Assembly (NCBI RefSeq): GCF_000876205.1 | Contig: NZ_AWTT01000014.1 | Span: 1 to 39,944 of the forward strand | Length of the DNA: 39,944 nucleotides | Direction of reading: 5' to 3' | Source of the DNA: Paucilactobacillus wasatchensis | Lineage (GTDB): Bacteria > Bacillota > Bacilli > Lactobacillales > Lactobacillaceae | Shown here: positions 1 through 8,309 of the stretch, piece by piece | Position numbering within the stretch: the stretch's first letter is position 1 | Layout: every line of letters begins with the position of its first letter | Position numbers and translations under genes: made by a program | The notes under the pieces: model-generated | What the model was told of the DNA's origin: nothing | What the model saw: only the letters and a program-made list of their open reading frames with translations | Databases searched by the model: none

Positions 1-220
1 CGTTAGTGGCTTTGCAAGTGTTCAAATATTTTTGGAGGTGTAATATAGATACTTAATTCGCTGTTCGGCAGTTAAATACATTAAGAATCTCAAAGAAAAA
101 TAACATATTGATATGGGGTTAAATTGAGTGCATGTTTGAAGTTATATCAATTGAGTTATTTTACAGATTGCTTGTTTCAAGACCACCGAATTTCTAAACC
201 AATAGGAAAGAGGCTCTAAC

Positions 221-1585
221 GTGAAAACAAATAAATCAGAAAAAGAAGTTGTGGCAACAACTAGTTCGAATAGTAAGAGTTTGGACGAAATCAATGGCAG
301 TATCAGTGTTCCAAAAAATGCAGGCTTTTGGAGAACCTTTTCGGCCTACATTGGACCAGGTGTTTTAGTCGCAGTTGGTTACATGGATCCAGGTAACTGG
401 ATTACTTCAATTGCTGGTGGAGCACAGTTTAAATACACATTACTTGCGGTAATTTTAATTTCAAGTTTGATTGCAATGCTGTTGCAATCAATGGCTTCAA
501 AGTTAGGAATAGTCACCGGGCGTGATTTAGCTCAACTGACTCGCGAAAGAACTTCCAAAGGAATGGGAATTTTTTTGTGGATTGTTACTGAACTAGCAAT
601 TATGGCCACTGATATGGCTGAAATTATTGGTTCAGGGATTGCGCTAAAGTTACTCTTTAATCTACCGTTAATTGTGGGTATTTTGATTACGACGGCGGAC
701 GTTTTAGTTTTACTTTTGCTGATGAAACTAGGATTCCGCAAAATTGAAGCAATTGTAGCAACACTAGTCGCTGTTATTTTGATGGTCTTTGCATACGAAG
801 TACTATTGGCGCAACCGAGCATTGGCGGAATTTTAAAAGGTTATATTCCATCAGACAAAATTATTACCAACCAACCAATGTTATTCCTGTCACTAGGAAT
901 CGTTGGGGCAACCGTTATGCCGCATAATTTATACCTTGGTTCATCGATTTCGCAGACCCGGGAAGTGGATCGCAGTAAGAGCGAGAATGTGGCTAAAGCA
1001 ATCAAATTTGCTACGATTGACTCTAATGTTCAACTGTTTATTGCATTTATTGTTAATAGTTTATTATTGATTTTGGGAGCTGCTCTTTTTTACGGTACTA
1101 ATAGTTCACTGGGTCGATTTGTAGATTTGTTCCACGCCTTGAGTGATAGTCAAATTGTTGGCGCAATTGCTAGTCCATTTTTAAGTATGTTGTTCGCAGT
1201 TGCTTTGTTATCTTCCGGTCAAAGTTCAACAATTACTGGAACGTTGTCAGGTCAGATTATCATGGAAGGATTCATTCGACTGAAATTACCACTGTGGGTT
1301 CAACGGTTAGCTACTCGTTTACTAGCAGTAACACCCGTGTTGATTTTTGCTTTTTACTATCACGGTAACGAAGCAAAAATTGAAGAATTACTGACACTAT
1401 CACAAGTATTTTTGAGTGTTGCATTACCATTTGCGGTCATTCCGTTAGTGATGTATACCAGTAATAAGAAATTAATGGGTGAATTTGCCAATAAGGCCTG
1501 GGTAAAATATAGTGCCTGGGCAGCAACCATTATTTTGATTATTTTGAATGTGTACTTGATTGCGCAAACAATCAGTGAAATATAA
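221..1585 (+). CDS. mntH: Nramp-family divalent metal (Mn2+) transporter MntH
   Basis: Proton-coupled importer of Mn2+ (possibly Fe2+) in the cytoplasmic membrane, 454 aa, the usual length for the family. The metal-site motif DPGN in the first membrane helix is at residues 56-59 and the MPH motif of helix 6 is at 233-235; both are hallmark Nramp metal ligands. About 11 hydrophobic segments follow a hydrophilic N-terminal tail of roughly 33 residues. The GTG start is supported by GAAAGAGG about 8 nt upstream. It appears to be a single-gene unit, ended by a strong hairpin at 1597-1632. I did not find a convincing promoter or MntR site in the 220 bases upstream. The family assignment is firm; the Mn2+ preference is inferred from bacterial MntH proteins. 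Confidence 0.95.
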   Translation: MKTNKSEKEVVATTSSNSKSLDEINGSISVPKNAGFWRTFSAYIGPGVLVAVGYMDPGNWITSIAGGAQFKYTLLAVILISSLIAMLLQSMASKLGIVTGRDLAQLTRERTSKGMGIFLWIVTELAIMATDMAEIIGSGIALKLLFNLPLIVGILITTADVLVLLLLMKLGFRKIEAIVATLVAVILMVFAYEVLLAQPSIGGILKGYIPSDKIITNQPMLFLSLGIVGATVMPHNLYLGSSISQTREVDRSKSENVAKAIKFATIDSNVQLFIAFIVNSLLLILGAALFYGTNSSLGRFVDLFHALSDSQIVGAIASPFLSMLFAVALLSSGQSSTITGTLSGQIIMEGFIRLKLPLWVQRLATRLLAVTPVLIFAFYYHGNEAKIEELLTLSQVFLSVALPFAVIPLVMYTSNKKLMGEFANKAWVKYSAWAATIILIILNVYLIAQTISEI

Positions 1586-1596
1586 GATTTTGTATC

Positions 1597-1632
1597 GGCA
1601 ACTACCGGCTAATTGGTAGTTGCCTTTTTTTT
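1597..1632 (+). terminator. Intrinsic terminator of mntH
   Basis: Perfect 10-bp stem GGCAACTACC (1597-1606) with GGTAGTTGCC (1615-1624), 8-nt loop, followed by eight T residues (1625-1632). It lies 12 nt after the mntH stop codon. Confidence 0.95.
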
Positions 1633-1687
1633 AACAAACCGAACTTGTTATTGAATGTTTTAATTTTACACGAAAAAAATTGCTCTA

Positions 1688-1950
1688 CTATTTTTCAGCT
1701 GGACGAGGGGTGACACGCAAAATTGTTTTACGTTTTGCTTCAGGTACCCGCCGAAAATCGGAGGGGCAAATTTCTTTGTGCACTTTACTTGTACGTGTGT
1801 AACCAGCCCGAGTTGTGAATTGCTCCAATGTCTGAAAGCTGAGGCGGGTTAAATAAATATTGCTAATCGTCAGCTTCAACGAACACGTTTTCAAAGATAT
1901 GAATGACCGGAAAGCTGATTTAGCCACTATAAGGCTAGTTTGTGGAGGGC
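1688..1950. other. GC-richer stretch with no convincing gene; doubtful minus-strand ORF
   Basis: This part of the roughly 400-nt gap between mntH and the DUF2975 gene is visibly richer in G and C than its surroundings. A basic 79-residue reading frame lies on the minus strand (1927 to 1688, GTG start), but no ribosome site precedes it and I recognise no family. On the plus strand there are short pairing elements: GCAAAA near 1718 with TTTTGC near 1735, nested inside GGGT/ACCC, then CCG-AAAAT-CGG near 1752. It could be a structured RNA, a repeat copy or the remnant of a gene. The function is unknown. The rest of the gap (1633-1687 and 1951-2022) is AT-rich and shows nothing I can name. Confidence 0.3.
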
Positions 1951-2022
1951 GTTAAGTCTATTTAGTTATGGTCTAATTTGGTTTTAGTTTCAATTTAACT
2001 AATAAACTGTAGCACAGCGATA

Positions 2023-2066
2023 AACAATAATTATTTATTGTTATTCGATAAAACAATTGCTATAAT
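2023..2066 (+). promoter_or_regulatory. Promoter and inverted-repeat operator of the DUF2975-XRE pair
   Basis: The -35 TTGTTA (2038-2043), a 17-bp spacer and the -10 TATAAT (2061-2066) form a near-consensus promoter, with an extended TGC before the -10. The arms AACAATAA (2023-2030) and TTATTGTT (2035-2042) make an inverted repeat that runs into the -35. This is a plausible autoregulatory site for the XRE protein encoded downstream; that link is inference. Confidence 0.7.
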
Positions 2067-2095
2067 AACATTAATTAGCAAGGAGGAAGATAATC

Positions 2096-2575
2096 ATGCG
2101 CAAAGAAACCATCTTTTTAAAGCTAGTGATTGTTGCACTAGCAATTGCCGTCTTAGTTGGCTCGTTTTTTGCCATTCCAGCATTAATTCAAGTGGCAATT
2201 GAATTTCACAATCGGTATAGTTATTTGTTTATTGGTGGCGCAATCGGTGTGACCGCCACGGCGATTTTATTTTGGTTAATAACGTGGCAATCGTATAAAA
2301 TTTTACTGTTAATTGATCATGACAATGCGTTTTCACAAGTCACAGTTTCAATTTTACGATTAATCAAATTTTTTTCAGCAGGCATCGGAATTGTCTACGT
2401 GCTAGAATTGCCATCGTTATACGTGGCGGCGGATCATATGGATGCTCCAGGAGTGTTGGCAATTGGAATTATCTTAACGGGTGCCGCAATTGTCATTAGT
2501 GTTTTTGCGGCGCTGTTACAAAAGTTGTTGGCGAATGCAGTTAACTACAAATCTGAAAATGATTTGACGATTTGA
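2096..2575 (+). CDS. DUF2975 family membrane protein
   Basis: A 159-residue integral membrane protein with four predicted hydrophobic segments (about residues 9-30, 42-63, 87-107 and 120-142) and short loops. Size, topology and the directly following small XRE gene match the DUF2975 family, which commonly sits next to YozG-type helix-turn-helix proteins. The start ATG follows AAGGAGG at 2080-2086. No catalytic motif is visible and the biochemical role is unknown. The two genes are separated by only about 10 nt and share the promoter at 2038-2066, so they probably work as a pair, perhaps with the membrane protein controlling the regulator. That mechanism is inference. Confidence 0.8.
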   Translation: MRKETIFLKLVIVALAIAVLVGSFFAIPALIQVAIEFHNRYSYLFIGGAIGVTATAILFWLITWQSYKILLLIDHDNAFSQVTVSILRLIKFFSAGIGIVYVLELPSLYVAADHMDAPGVLAIGIILTGAAIVISVFAALLQKLLANAVNYKSENDLTI

Positions 2576-2585
2576 GGTGGCCAAA

Positions 2586-2789
2586 ATGGAGATTGTAGTT
2601 AATTTAGACGTAATGTTAGCCAAACGGAAAATGAGTTTGACTCAGTTAGCTCAGCAAGTTGGTATTACAATGGCTAATTTGTCGATTTTGAAAACAGGTA
2701 AGGCAAAGGCAATTCGTTTTTCTACGCTTGCTTCAATCTGTGCAACGTTAGATTGTCAGCCGGGGGACATTTTGGAATTTAAGGCATAA
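2586..2789 (+). CDS. Small XRE-family (YozG-like) transcriptional regulator
   Basis: A 67-residue protein made almost entirely of one Cro/CI-type helix-turn-helix domain. Helix 2 and the recognition helix lie around residues 17-38 (LTQLAQQVGITMANLSILKT). The C-terminal CQPGDILEF segment is typical of small HTH_26/YozG proteins encoded beside DUF2975 genes. I chose ATG at 2586 rather than the in-frame GTG at 2577, because the GTG lies inside the ribosome site GAGGTGG (2574-2580). It is probably translationally coupled to the DUF2975 gene. It may bind the inverted repeat over the shared promoter. The target genes are otherwise unknown. Confidence 0.85.
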   Translation: MEIVVNLDVMLAKRKMSLTQLAQQVGITMANLSILKTGKAKAIRFSTLASICATLDCQPGDILEFKA

Positions 2790-2802
2790 TAGTCATTTAT
2801 CC

Positions 2803-2860
2803 AAAAAAGATGGAGCCTGCTTGAACACAAATTTGTGTTCAGCAGCGCTCCATCTTTTTT
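2803..2860. terminator. Bidirectional terminator with long nested hairpin
   Basis: Outer arms AAAAAAGATGGAGC (2803-2816) and GCTCCATCTTTTTT (2847-2860) are perfectly complementary. Inside is an 18-bp perfect palindrome, GAACACAAATTTGTGTTC (2823-2840), extended by CTGC/GCAG with one bulge. It separates the convergent XRE and reductase genes and has T runs for both strands. Confidence 0.95.
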
Positions 2861-2861
2861 A

Positions 2862-4208
2862 TTAATCACGATGTAATAAAGTACTAATTAAACTAATCAC
2901 ACCAATAGAAGAACTCGGAAAGGCGAAAATCATCTGATCGAGTGCAGTGGCGGATAAATGGCCATCGATAATCATGGTAATCAGATTAATTAAGTCAGGA
3001 GCATCATTACCATAAATATTGGCCCCAACTAAATAATTATCTTGATCTAAAATTAGTGTTAGTTCAGCGTCAACTTCATTTTTATACTGGAATAGCAATT
3101 GCTTACCGTAAGGAACCACTTGGGTGTGATACTTGTCTGACGCTTCGGCTTCTCGTGTTGTAACGCCAATTTGTGCCAACCGTGGCAGTGAGAAGACAAC
3201 CGAAGGAATTGCTGGGTAGTTGATTGCTGTGTCATTTCCTAGTAGTTGTTGGGCAATATAGTTAGATTCAAATGTCGCTGTGGGTGTGAGCCGTGGGATT
3301 TGCTTATCAATCACATCACCACTCGCATAAATATTGTTAACTGATGTTCGTAAGTGGTCGTCGACAACAATACCACCACGAGTTGTTTGAATAGCAATTT
3401 CTTCGAGTCCAATATTTTCAATATTAGGAATGCGGCCGGTGGCGTCAATGACATAATCAGTTTTGATTTGAAGATTGTTGGTAGTACTGATTTCAAAGTG
3501 ATCGCCCTTGGCAATAACTTGAGCGGCAGCTTCATTAAAGTGAAATTTTACGCCGGCTGCTTCAAGCTTAGCGACTAATTTGGCAACGTGATATTGATCA
3601 AAGGAGCTGAGAGCATGGTCTGCAAATTCAATAATTTCAACGGTAGATCCTAGCTCAACGGCAATTGTAGCAAATTCTAATGAAATTATACCAGCGCCAA
3701 TAAATGTGATTTTCTGAGGCATGGTTTCTAAATCAAGAAAATCACGACTATCATGTAAGAATTCTCGTCCGGGGATGTTCAGTTTTGCAGGGCGTTGACC
3801 AGTACCGATGACGATATTTTTAGCGGTCAATTTTTGCTCATTTACGGCTACTGTATTAGTATCAATCAATTTAGCAGCACCCATAACAATGTCGATTCCT
3901 AATTGATTGAATAAGGCAGTCATTTGCAATGGTAGTGGGTCAATTGCTTTATGTTTATATGCCATCAACTCAGTCCAATTGATGGCTGTGTTGTCAGTTA
4001 CACCAATTCCATTGTATTGCTTTAGCTGAGCAAGTAACTCAAACGGTCCATCCAATAAAATCTTAGGGTCGCAGCCATAATTTGTGCAAGTACCAGCAAT
4101 TTGATCTTTTTCAATCATCGCTACTGATTTGCCCGCTTGTTTTAAAGTGACTGCAGCGTGCCAGTTAGCATGGCCACTACCGATAAAAATAACATCATAA
4201 TTTTTCAT
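2862..4208 (-). CDS. FAD-dependent pyridine nucleotide-disulfide oxidoreductase, atypical C-terminus
   Basis: A 448-residue class I flavin disulfide reductase related to glutathione reductase, dihydrolipoamide dehydrogenase and RclA. N-terminal FAD-binding GSGHANWHAA lies around residues 10-19. The redox pair C41 and C46 is in the motif CTNYGC, the NAD(P)-binding GAGIISLEFA is mid-protein, and the second FAD motif IYASGDV follows. The C-terminal segment that normally reads H-x-H-P-T...E reads FAFPSSS (428-434), so the usual His-Glu acid-base dyad is missing. ATG 4208 is chosen over an upstream in-frame ATG at 4223 because GGAGG lies between them. It is downstream of ohrR on the same strand, with its own palindromic operator at 4233-4246. 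The substrate is unknown. Confidence 0.85.
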   Translation of the reverse strand: MKNYDVIFIGSGHANWHAAVTLKQAGKSVAMIEKDQIAGTCTNYGCDPKILLDGPFELLAQLKQYNGIGVTDNTAINWTELMAYKHKAIDPLPLQMTALFNQLGIDIVMGAAKLIDTNTVAVNEQKLTAKNIVIGTGQRPAKLNIPGREFLHDSRDFLDLETMPQKITFIGAGIISLEFATIAVELGSTVEIIEFADHALSSFDQYHVAKLVAKLEAAGVKFHFNEAAAQVIAKGDHFEISTTNNLQIKTDYVIDATGRIPNIENIGLEEIAIQTTRGGIVVDDHLRTSVNNIYASGDVIDKQIPRLTPTATFESNYIAQQLLGNDTAINYPAIPSVVFSLPRLAQIGVTTREAEASDKYHTQVVPYGKQLLFQYKNEVDAELTLILDQDNYLVGANIYGNDAPDLINLITMIIDGHLSATALDQMIFAFPSSSIGVISLISTLLHRD

Positions 4209-4232
4209 TCTAAATTCCTCCATTTGACCTTT

Positions 4233-4246
4233 AATCGTGCACGACT
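4233..4246. promoter_or_regulatory. Putative OhrR/MarR operator upstream of the reductase gene
   Basis: AATCGTGCACGACT contains the perfect 10-bp palindrome TCGTGCACGA (4235-4244) and matches the second copy at 4727-4740 in 12 of 14 positions. It lies 25 bp before the reductase start codon. Confidence 0.75.
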
Positions 4247-4269
4247 GATTTGAGTAATAAAAAAGGCAA

Positions 4270-4710
4270 TTATGCCAAAGTCTCTGCTAATGCCTCTACC
4301 AGTTCATTATTCATAGCCAAAGCAGCTCGATACTTGTCGATATCAAGTTGCTGGTGACTGACACACTTATCAATTGCCTTGTAAATATGTTTTTGTTGCT
4401 CGTTTGCTAGTGGTGTTAATTTGATTTTAAGTTGACGTCGGTCCGACTCCGGTTGAAATCTTGCCACCCAACCAGCTTTTTCTAATCGTTTCAGTAGGGG
4501 TGTGAGTGTGTTACTATTTAAGTTTAATTCTGTCCCTAATTCGTGCAGGTTTTGTTCATCATGTTCCCATAATGACAGTAATACTAAGTACTGGGGGTAG
4601 GTTAAGGCAAATGGTTCGAGTGCCTGTTGGTAAAACTTGTTGAATAGACGACTAGCATTGTAAATGGAAAAACAAAGTTGGTTGGTTAATTGCATTTCAT
4701 CGTTAATCAA
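4270..4710 (-). CDS. ohrR: OhrR-type MarR-family redox-sensing repressor
   Basis: A 146-residue winged-helix MarR regulator. The N-terminal LTNQLCFSIYNASRLFNKFY is characteristic of OhrR: reactive Cys13, with Tyr at +4 and +14, as in the Bacillus protein. A second Cys at 116 is spaced about as in two-Cys OhrR proteins. These sensors are oxidised by organic peroxides or hypochlorite and then leave DNA. A TTG start at 4710 is preferred because AGAGGG (4717-4722) precedes it by 6 nt; the in-frame ATG at 4749 has no ribosome site and lies upstream of the operator and close to the -10. The gene order ohrR then reductase on one strand, with matching palindromes before both, suggests joint repression. 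No ohr peroxidase gene is in the window. Confidence 0.85.
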   Translation of the reverse strand: MINDEMQLTNQLCFSIYNASRLFNKFYQQALEPFALTYPQYLVLLSLWEHDEQNLHELGTELNLNSNTLTPLLKRLEKAGWVARFQPESDRRQLKIKLTPLANEQQKHIYKAIDKCVSHQQLDIDKYRAALAMNNELVEALAETLA

Positions 4711-4726
4711 TTTTATCCCTCTTTTC

Positions 4727-4769
4727 AATCGTGCGCGATTAGTATGCACTTAGAATATTAATTTTGCAA
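4727..4769 (-). promoter_or_regulatory. ohrR promoter with overlapping operator
   Basis: On the minus strand, -35 TTGCAA (4764-4769), 17-bp spacer and -10 CATACT (4741-4746). The near-palindrome AATCGTGCGCGATT (4727-4740) lies directly after the -10, over the expected transcription start, the classic position for autorepression. It repeats the motif found before the reductase gene. Confidence 0.75.
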
Positions 4770-4845
4770 TAACAAAATTTACTTTTCAAAAATTAGCTAG
4801 TAGAATGGAATAACGGCAAAATCGGATTTAAATCGGGGTAATGAA

Positions 4846-7800
4846 ATGAAAAAAAGAACGATGGCGGCTAAATATTGGCAGCGAGGAAGAGCAATTGCTG
4901 CAGCCGGAAATGTCACGATTGAGGATATTGATCGTAGTCAGCAGACGGCGCAAGCAACTGTTTATGGCACACATCCTTATCATGTTTATGTACGAGAAAG
5001 ATTAAATCAGTTTGACGATTGTGATTGCCCTTTTTTCGAAGGTAATGGTTACTGCAAACATGTTGCGGCGGTGATTGAGTTATTAAAACAACAGAAGCGT
5101 CCCATTGAGGAGTTGTTTGATAGTGGGGTTGAGCCAATCGACGATGCTACTGATTTTGGCAAGACTAAATCAGCTGACACGTTTCGTTTTTTTAGAGACC
5201 GTGAAACCAGAATGGGCGATGAAAGTGGTCAGTTGTTTTTAGAGGATCTGAAACTACCGTCAAGGCGATATTTTGAGTTGCCAAGTGCAAATGAAGTCGA
5301 TCATTTGACGATTGAAGTGACATTGGAGATTGCAGAGGTATATCAAAGTATTAGTGCAGGCCATTTTCAAAACCGGTTCTTTCTTAGTTTGCGGGTGGCA
5401 GATATTGCTGAACAAAAGTTTTATGTGGTCAATAACATCAATCTTTTTTTGGAAGCATATCAAACCGAGACGGGCTATAAAACGGGTGGCAAGCGGATTT
5501 TTGAACTGCGTGGTAGTGTCTTTGCAAAGCCAGAACGCGAATTATTGGACTATTTGATTTTAGCCGGGCAAGAACCCGTCGTTGAAAATGCCGAATTCGA
5601 CAAGGCCAAATATTTTTTACTACCGACTAATTCCGTGCAACAAGTACTCAAAAAAAGTGCCGAATTACCAAACTTTAGATTTCATCCTGTGATGGGCCAG
5701 CCATATTATCACCAAATCGAACAAAAAAAGTTTGCTCCGGATGATGGGTTGTTACTGGGTAAAATTGAAACTGTCGCCGATGGTTATAATTTAACCATTA
5801 AAACAAACTTACAGTTATACGTTGAAGCCAACATGCTCGCGGTGAATGAAAATCAAATCTATCAACTCAACTTGCCACAAATGAAAACCATCAGTCAAAT
5901 TTTGGATAGATACCATGCTGTAACTGATGAAATGCGACGTTACCAGTGGCGCTTGAAAGAAGCTTCAGATGCTAGCGTGCTGCATTTTCCGGCTGGCAGT
6001 GAAACGCAACTCAACAAATTCGTTGAACTGTTTAAGACAGTTGGAATTATGACGGCGCCGGAAGAACTCTTTGTTAGTGATATGACCCCTCATTTTGATT
6101 TGAACAAGAATGAGGATCAACTTGAACTACAGCTTTCGTTTGAATATTCGACTGACGAGAGTGCACCAGTCAGACGAAACCTAGCCAAGGAAAAGCAAGC
6201 ACAGCGGTATTTATTGAATTTAGATTTTACTTCGATTAATAACGACAATCACTGGCAAAAAGAGTTTGTGGACGCAGAAGTTATGTATGATTTTATTGTT
6301 CGCGAACTTCCTAACTTGCGTCAAAATGGCATTGTTACTATTTCCGATGAACTACAAAATTTAGTGAATGATGCTACTGAATTGATTCCCAATATCAACG
6401 TAGCCGAAACGGGTGGTTTTTTAACCATTGAATTTTCGGTTGCTGGAATTGGTGAAGACGAGGTTGACGGGATCCTCGAACAGTTAGAGGACGTTCAGCG
6501 ACCATATATTGAACGGCCAGATGGATCAATTTTAGTGGTCGATGAGTCATTTAAAAAGGTGTCTGCTGCGCTGGTCAAGATTCGCCAGCAGGGAAAAATA
6601 AAAAATGGTAAAGTTCAGGTGCATGCTTCTCAGGCGCTAGCCATTCAAGCGGCATTAGGCGATTCGGCCCAGTTTGACCAAAAGTTTCAACAATTAACTG
6701 TTAATTTAGCCCATCCAGAAAAATTTAGATTTGAGCAGATCAAGCCAGTTAATGCTAATTTGCGGCCGTACCAGACCACTGGAATTAAATGGTTAGAGAT
6801 GCTTGATTCTTATAATTTTGGTGGCATTTTGGCCGATGAAATGGGACTTGGTAAAACACTACAAATGATTGCATTTTTGATTAACCATCTGGAAGCGGAC
6901 AAGACAAATCTTGTAGTGTCACCAGCGTCACTGATTTACAATTGGCAAGCAGAATTCAAAAAATTTGCACCAGCAATTAATGTGGACGTTGTCGATGGTA
7001 CCAAGGAAAATCGGCGAGAGTTAATTAACGATTCCACTGCGGATATTTTAATTACTAGTTATAATAGTGCACGGTCTGATATTGCAGATTATCAGAAATT
7101 AACACTTAATTATTTGATTTTAGATGAGGCGCAATATGTTAAAAACTCGAGTACGAAGACCAGTCAAAGCTTACGTAAATTAACGCCTAAAAACACGTTT
7201 GCACTATCTGGAACCCCAATTGAAAATCGAGTAGAGGAGTTATGGTCAATTTTTGAGATTGTCATGCCAGGTCTCTTACCCAGTAAAAAAGCGTTCAAAA
7301 AATTAATGCCACAAGAAGTGGCCGTGAGGGTGAAGCCATTCATTATGCGGCGAGAAAAGGCAACCGTTTTAACAGAATTACCTGAAAAAGTTGAATCTAA
7401 TTTATACAATGAGCTAACCAAGGAACAAAAAACCGTTTATTTGGCTCAGTTGAAACAGATGCAGGTTAAAGTAAAGGGAATGTCTGGTACTACATTTGTG
7501 AAAAATAAGCTTGAAATTTTAGCCGGATTAACGCGCTTACGCCAGATTTGTGACACACCAGCATTATATCTAGATGATTATCGGGCTGAATCTGGTAAAA
7601 TTGAGCAACTAAGCGAAATTTTACGACAAGCCCAAGATAATAATCGACATGTACTGATTTTTTCACAGTTTACGGGGATGCTCGATATTATTGAGCGCAA
7701 ATTGACAGCCCAAGGATTAGATACATTTATGATTCAAGGAAATACGAAGCCTAAAGACCGATTAGCGATGGTAAATGCATTTAATAAAGGTGATAAAAAC

Positions 7801-8100
7801 ATTTTCTTGATTTCACTAAAGGCCGGTGGAACAGGATTAAATTTAACCGGTGCGGATATGGTTATTTTGGTAGATTTATGGTGGAATCCAGCCGTGGAAG
7901 ACCAAGCAACAGCCCGAGCTCATCGAATTGGTCAAAAGAACAAAGTGGATGTGTTCCGCTTGATTACGAAGGGGACAATTGAAGAGCAAATTTACAAACT
8001 GCAGGAAAAGAAACGGAATTTTGTCGATCAAGTTCTAAGTGGTACCGAAAACAAAGGAACATTGACCGAAGAGGAAGTGCGGGTAATTTTGGGGATTTAA
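4846..8100 (+). CDS. SNF2-family DNA-dependent ATPase with SWIM zinc finger
   Basis: A 1084-residue protein. A SWIM-type zinc finger, CDCPFFEGNGYCKH, is near residues 60-73. A long middle region follows, typical of bacterial SNF2 proteins (about 100-600). The two-lobed helicase core comes next, with Walker A DEMGLGKT near 664, Walker B DEAQ near 760 and motif III SGTPIENR. The C-terminal lobe has GGTGLNLTGAD and the ARAHRIGQ motif. Such proteins couple ATP hydrolysis to movement on DNA or removal of bound protein; the specific role in lactobacilli is not established. Full-length and intact, it appears to be a single-gene unit between ohrR (divergent) and a small orphan gene. ATG 4846 is used; GGGG is 10 nt upstream. 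Confidence 0.92.
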   Translation: MKKRTMAAKYWQRGRAIAAAGNVTIEDIDRSQQTAQATVYGTHPYHVYVRERLNQFDDCDCPFFEGNGYCKHVAAVIELLKQQKRPIEELFDSGVEPIDDATDFGKTKSADTFRFFRDRETRMGDESGQLFLEDLKLPSRRYFELPSANEVDHLTIEVTLEIAEVYQSISAGHFQNRFFLSLRVADIAEQKFYVVNNINLFLEAYQTETGYKTGGKRIFELRGSVFAKPERELLDYLILAGQEPVVENAEFDKAKYFLLPTNSVQQVLKKSAELPNFRFHPVMGQPYYHQIEQKKFAPDDGLLLGKIETVADGYNLTIKTNLQLYVEANMLAVNENQIYQLNLPQMKTISQILDRYHAVTDEMRRYQWRLKEASDASVLHFPAGSETQLNKFVELFKTVGIMTAPEELFVSDMTPHFDLNKNEDQLELQLSFEYSTDESAPVRRNLAKEKQAQRYLLNLDFTSINNDNHWQKEFVDAEVMYDFIVRELPNLRQNGIVTISDELQNLVNDATELIPNINVAETGGFLTIEFSVAGIGEDEVDGILEQLEDVQRPYIERPDGSILVVDESFKKVSAALVKIRQQGKIKNGKVQVHASQALAIQAALGDSAQFDQKFQQLTVNLAHPEKFRFEQIKPVNANLRPYQTTGIKWLEMLDSYNFGGILADEMGLGKTLQMIAFLINHLEADKTNLVVSPASLIYNWQAEFKKFAPAINVDVVDGTKENRRELINDSTADILITSYNSARSDIADYQKLTLNYLILDEAQYVKNSSTKTSQSLRKLTPKNTFALSGTPIENRVEELWSIFEIVMPGLLPSKKAFKKLMPQEVAVRVKPFIMRREKATVLTELPEKVESNLYNELTKEQKTVYLAQLKQMQVKVKGMSGTTFVKNKLEILAGLTRLRQICDTPALYLDDYRAESGKIEQLSEILRQAQDNNRHVLIFSQFTGMLDIIERKLTAQGLDTFMIQGNTKPKDRLAMVNAFNKGDKNIFLISLKAGGTGLNLTGADMVILVDLWWNPAVEDQATARAHRIGQKNKVDVFRLITKGTIEEQIYKLQEKKRNFVDQVLSGTENKGTLTEEEVRVILGI

Positions 8101-8309
8101 ATGTGTACAGTAATCTGTTAATTACGCATTAAATTAGGTGCGAAAGTAAGTTTTTATTGAATAAAATAGTATATTTTGAATTTTTATGTGAATATTACTA
8201 GAAGTTGCTTAAGTTAGCCTTGTTCAGATTAACTTTGTTTAAATCCACTTCTTTTTGTTCCGTTGATTTTATACACTAGTATCAACTTAAAAAAGAAGGA
8301 GTGGTATTA

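Noticed and set aside
1-220. Possible MntR or promoter site upstream of mntH
   Set aside because: I found no -35/-10 pair or palindrome good enough to report.
1688-1927. 79-residue minus-strand frame as a protein gene
   Set aside because: No ribosome site, GTG start, basic composition and no known family; described instead as an unexplained stretch.
4265-4276. GGCA-ATTA-TGCC followed by T6 on the minus strand as ohrR terminator
   Set aside because: The stem is only four base pairs and contains the ohrR stop codon; at most a weak attenuator before the reductase gene.
4711-4749. ATG at 4749 as ohrR start
   Set aside because: It lies upstream of the operator and next to the predicted -10, and has no ribosome site; TTG 4710 has AGAGGG 6 nt upstream.
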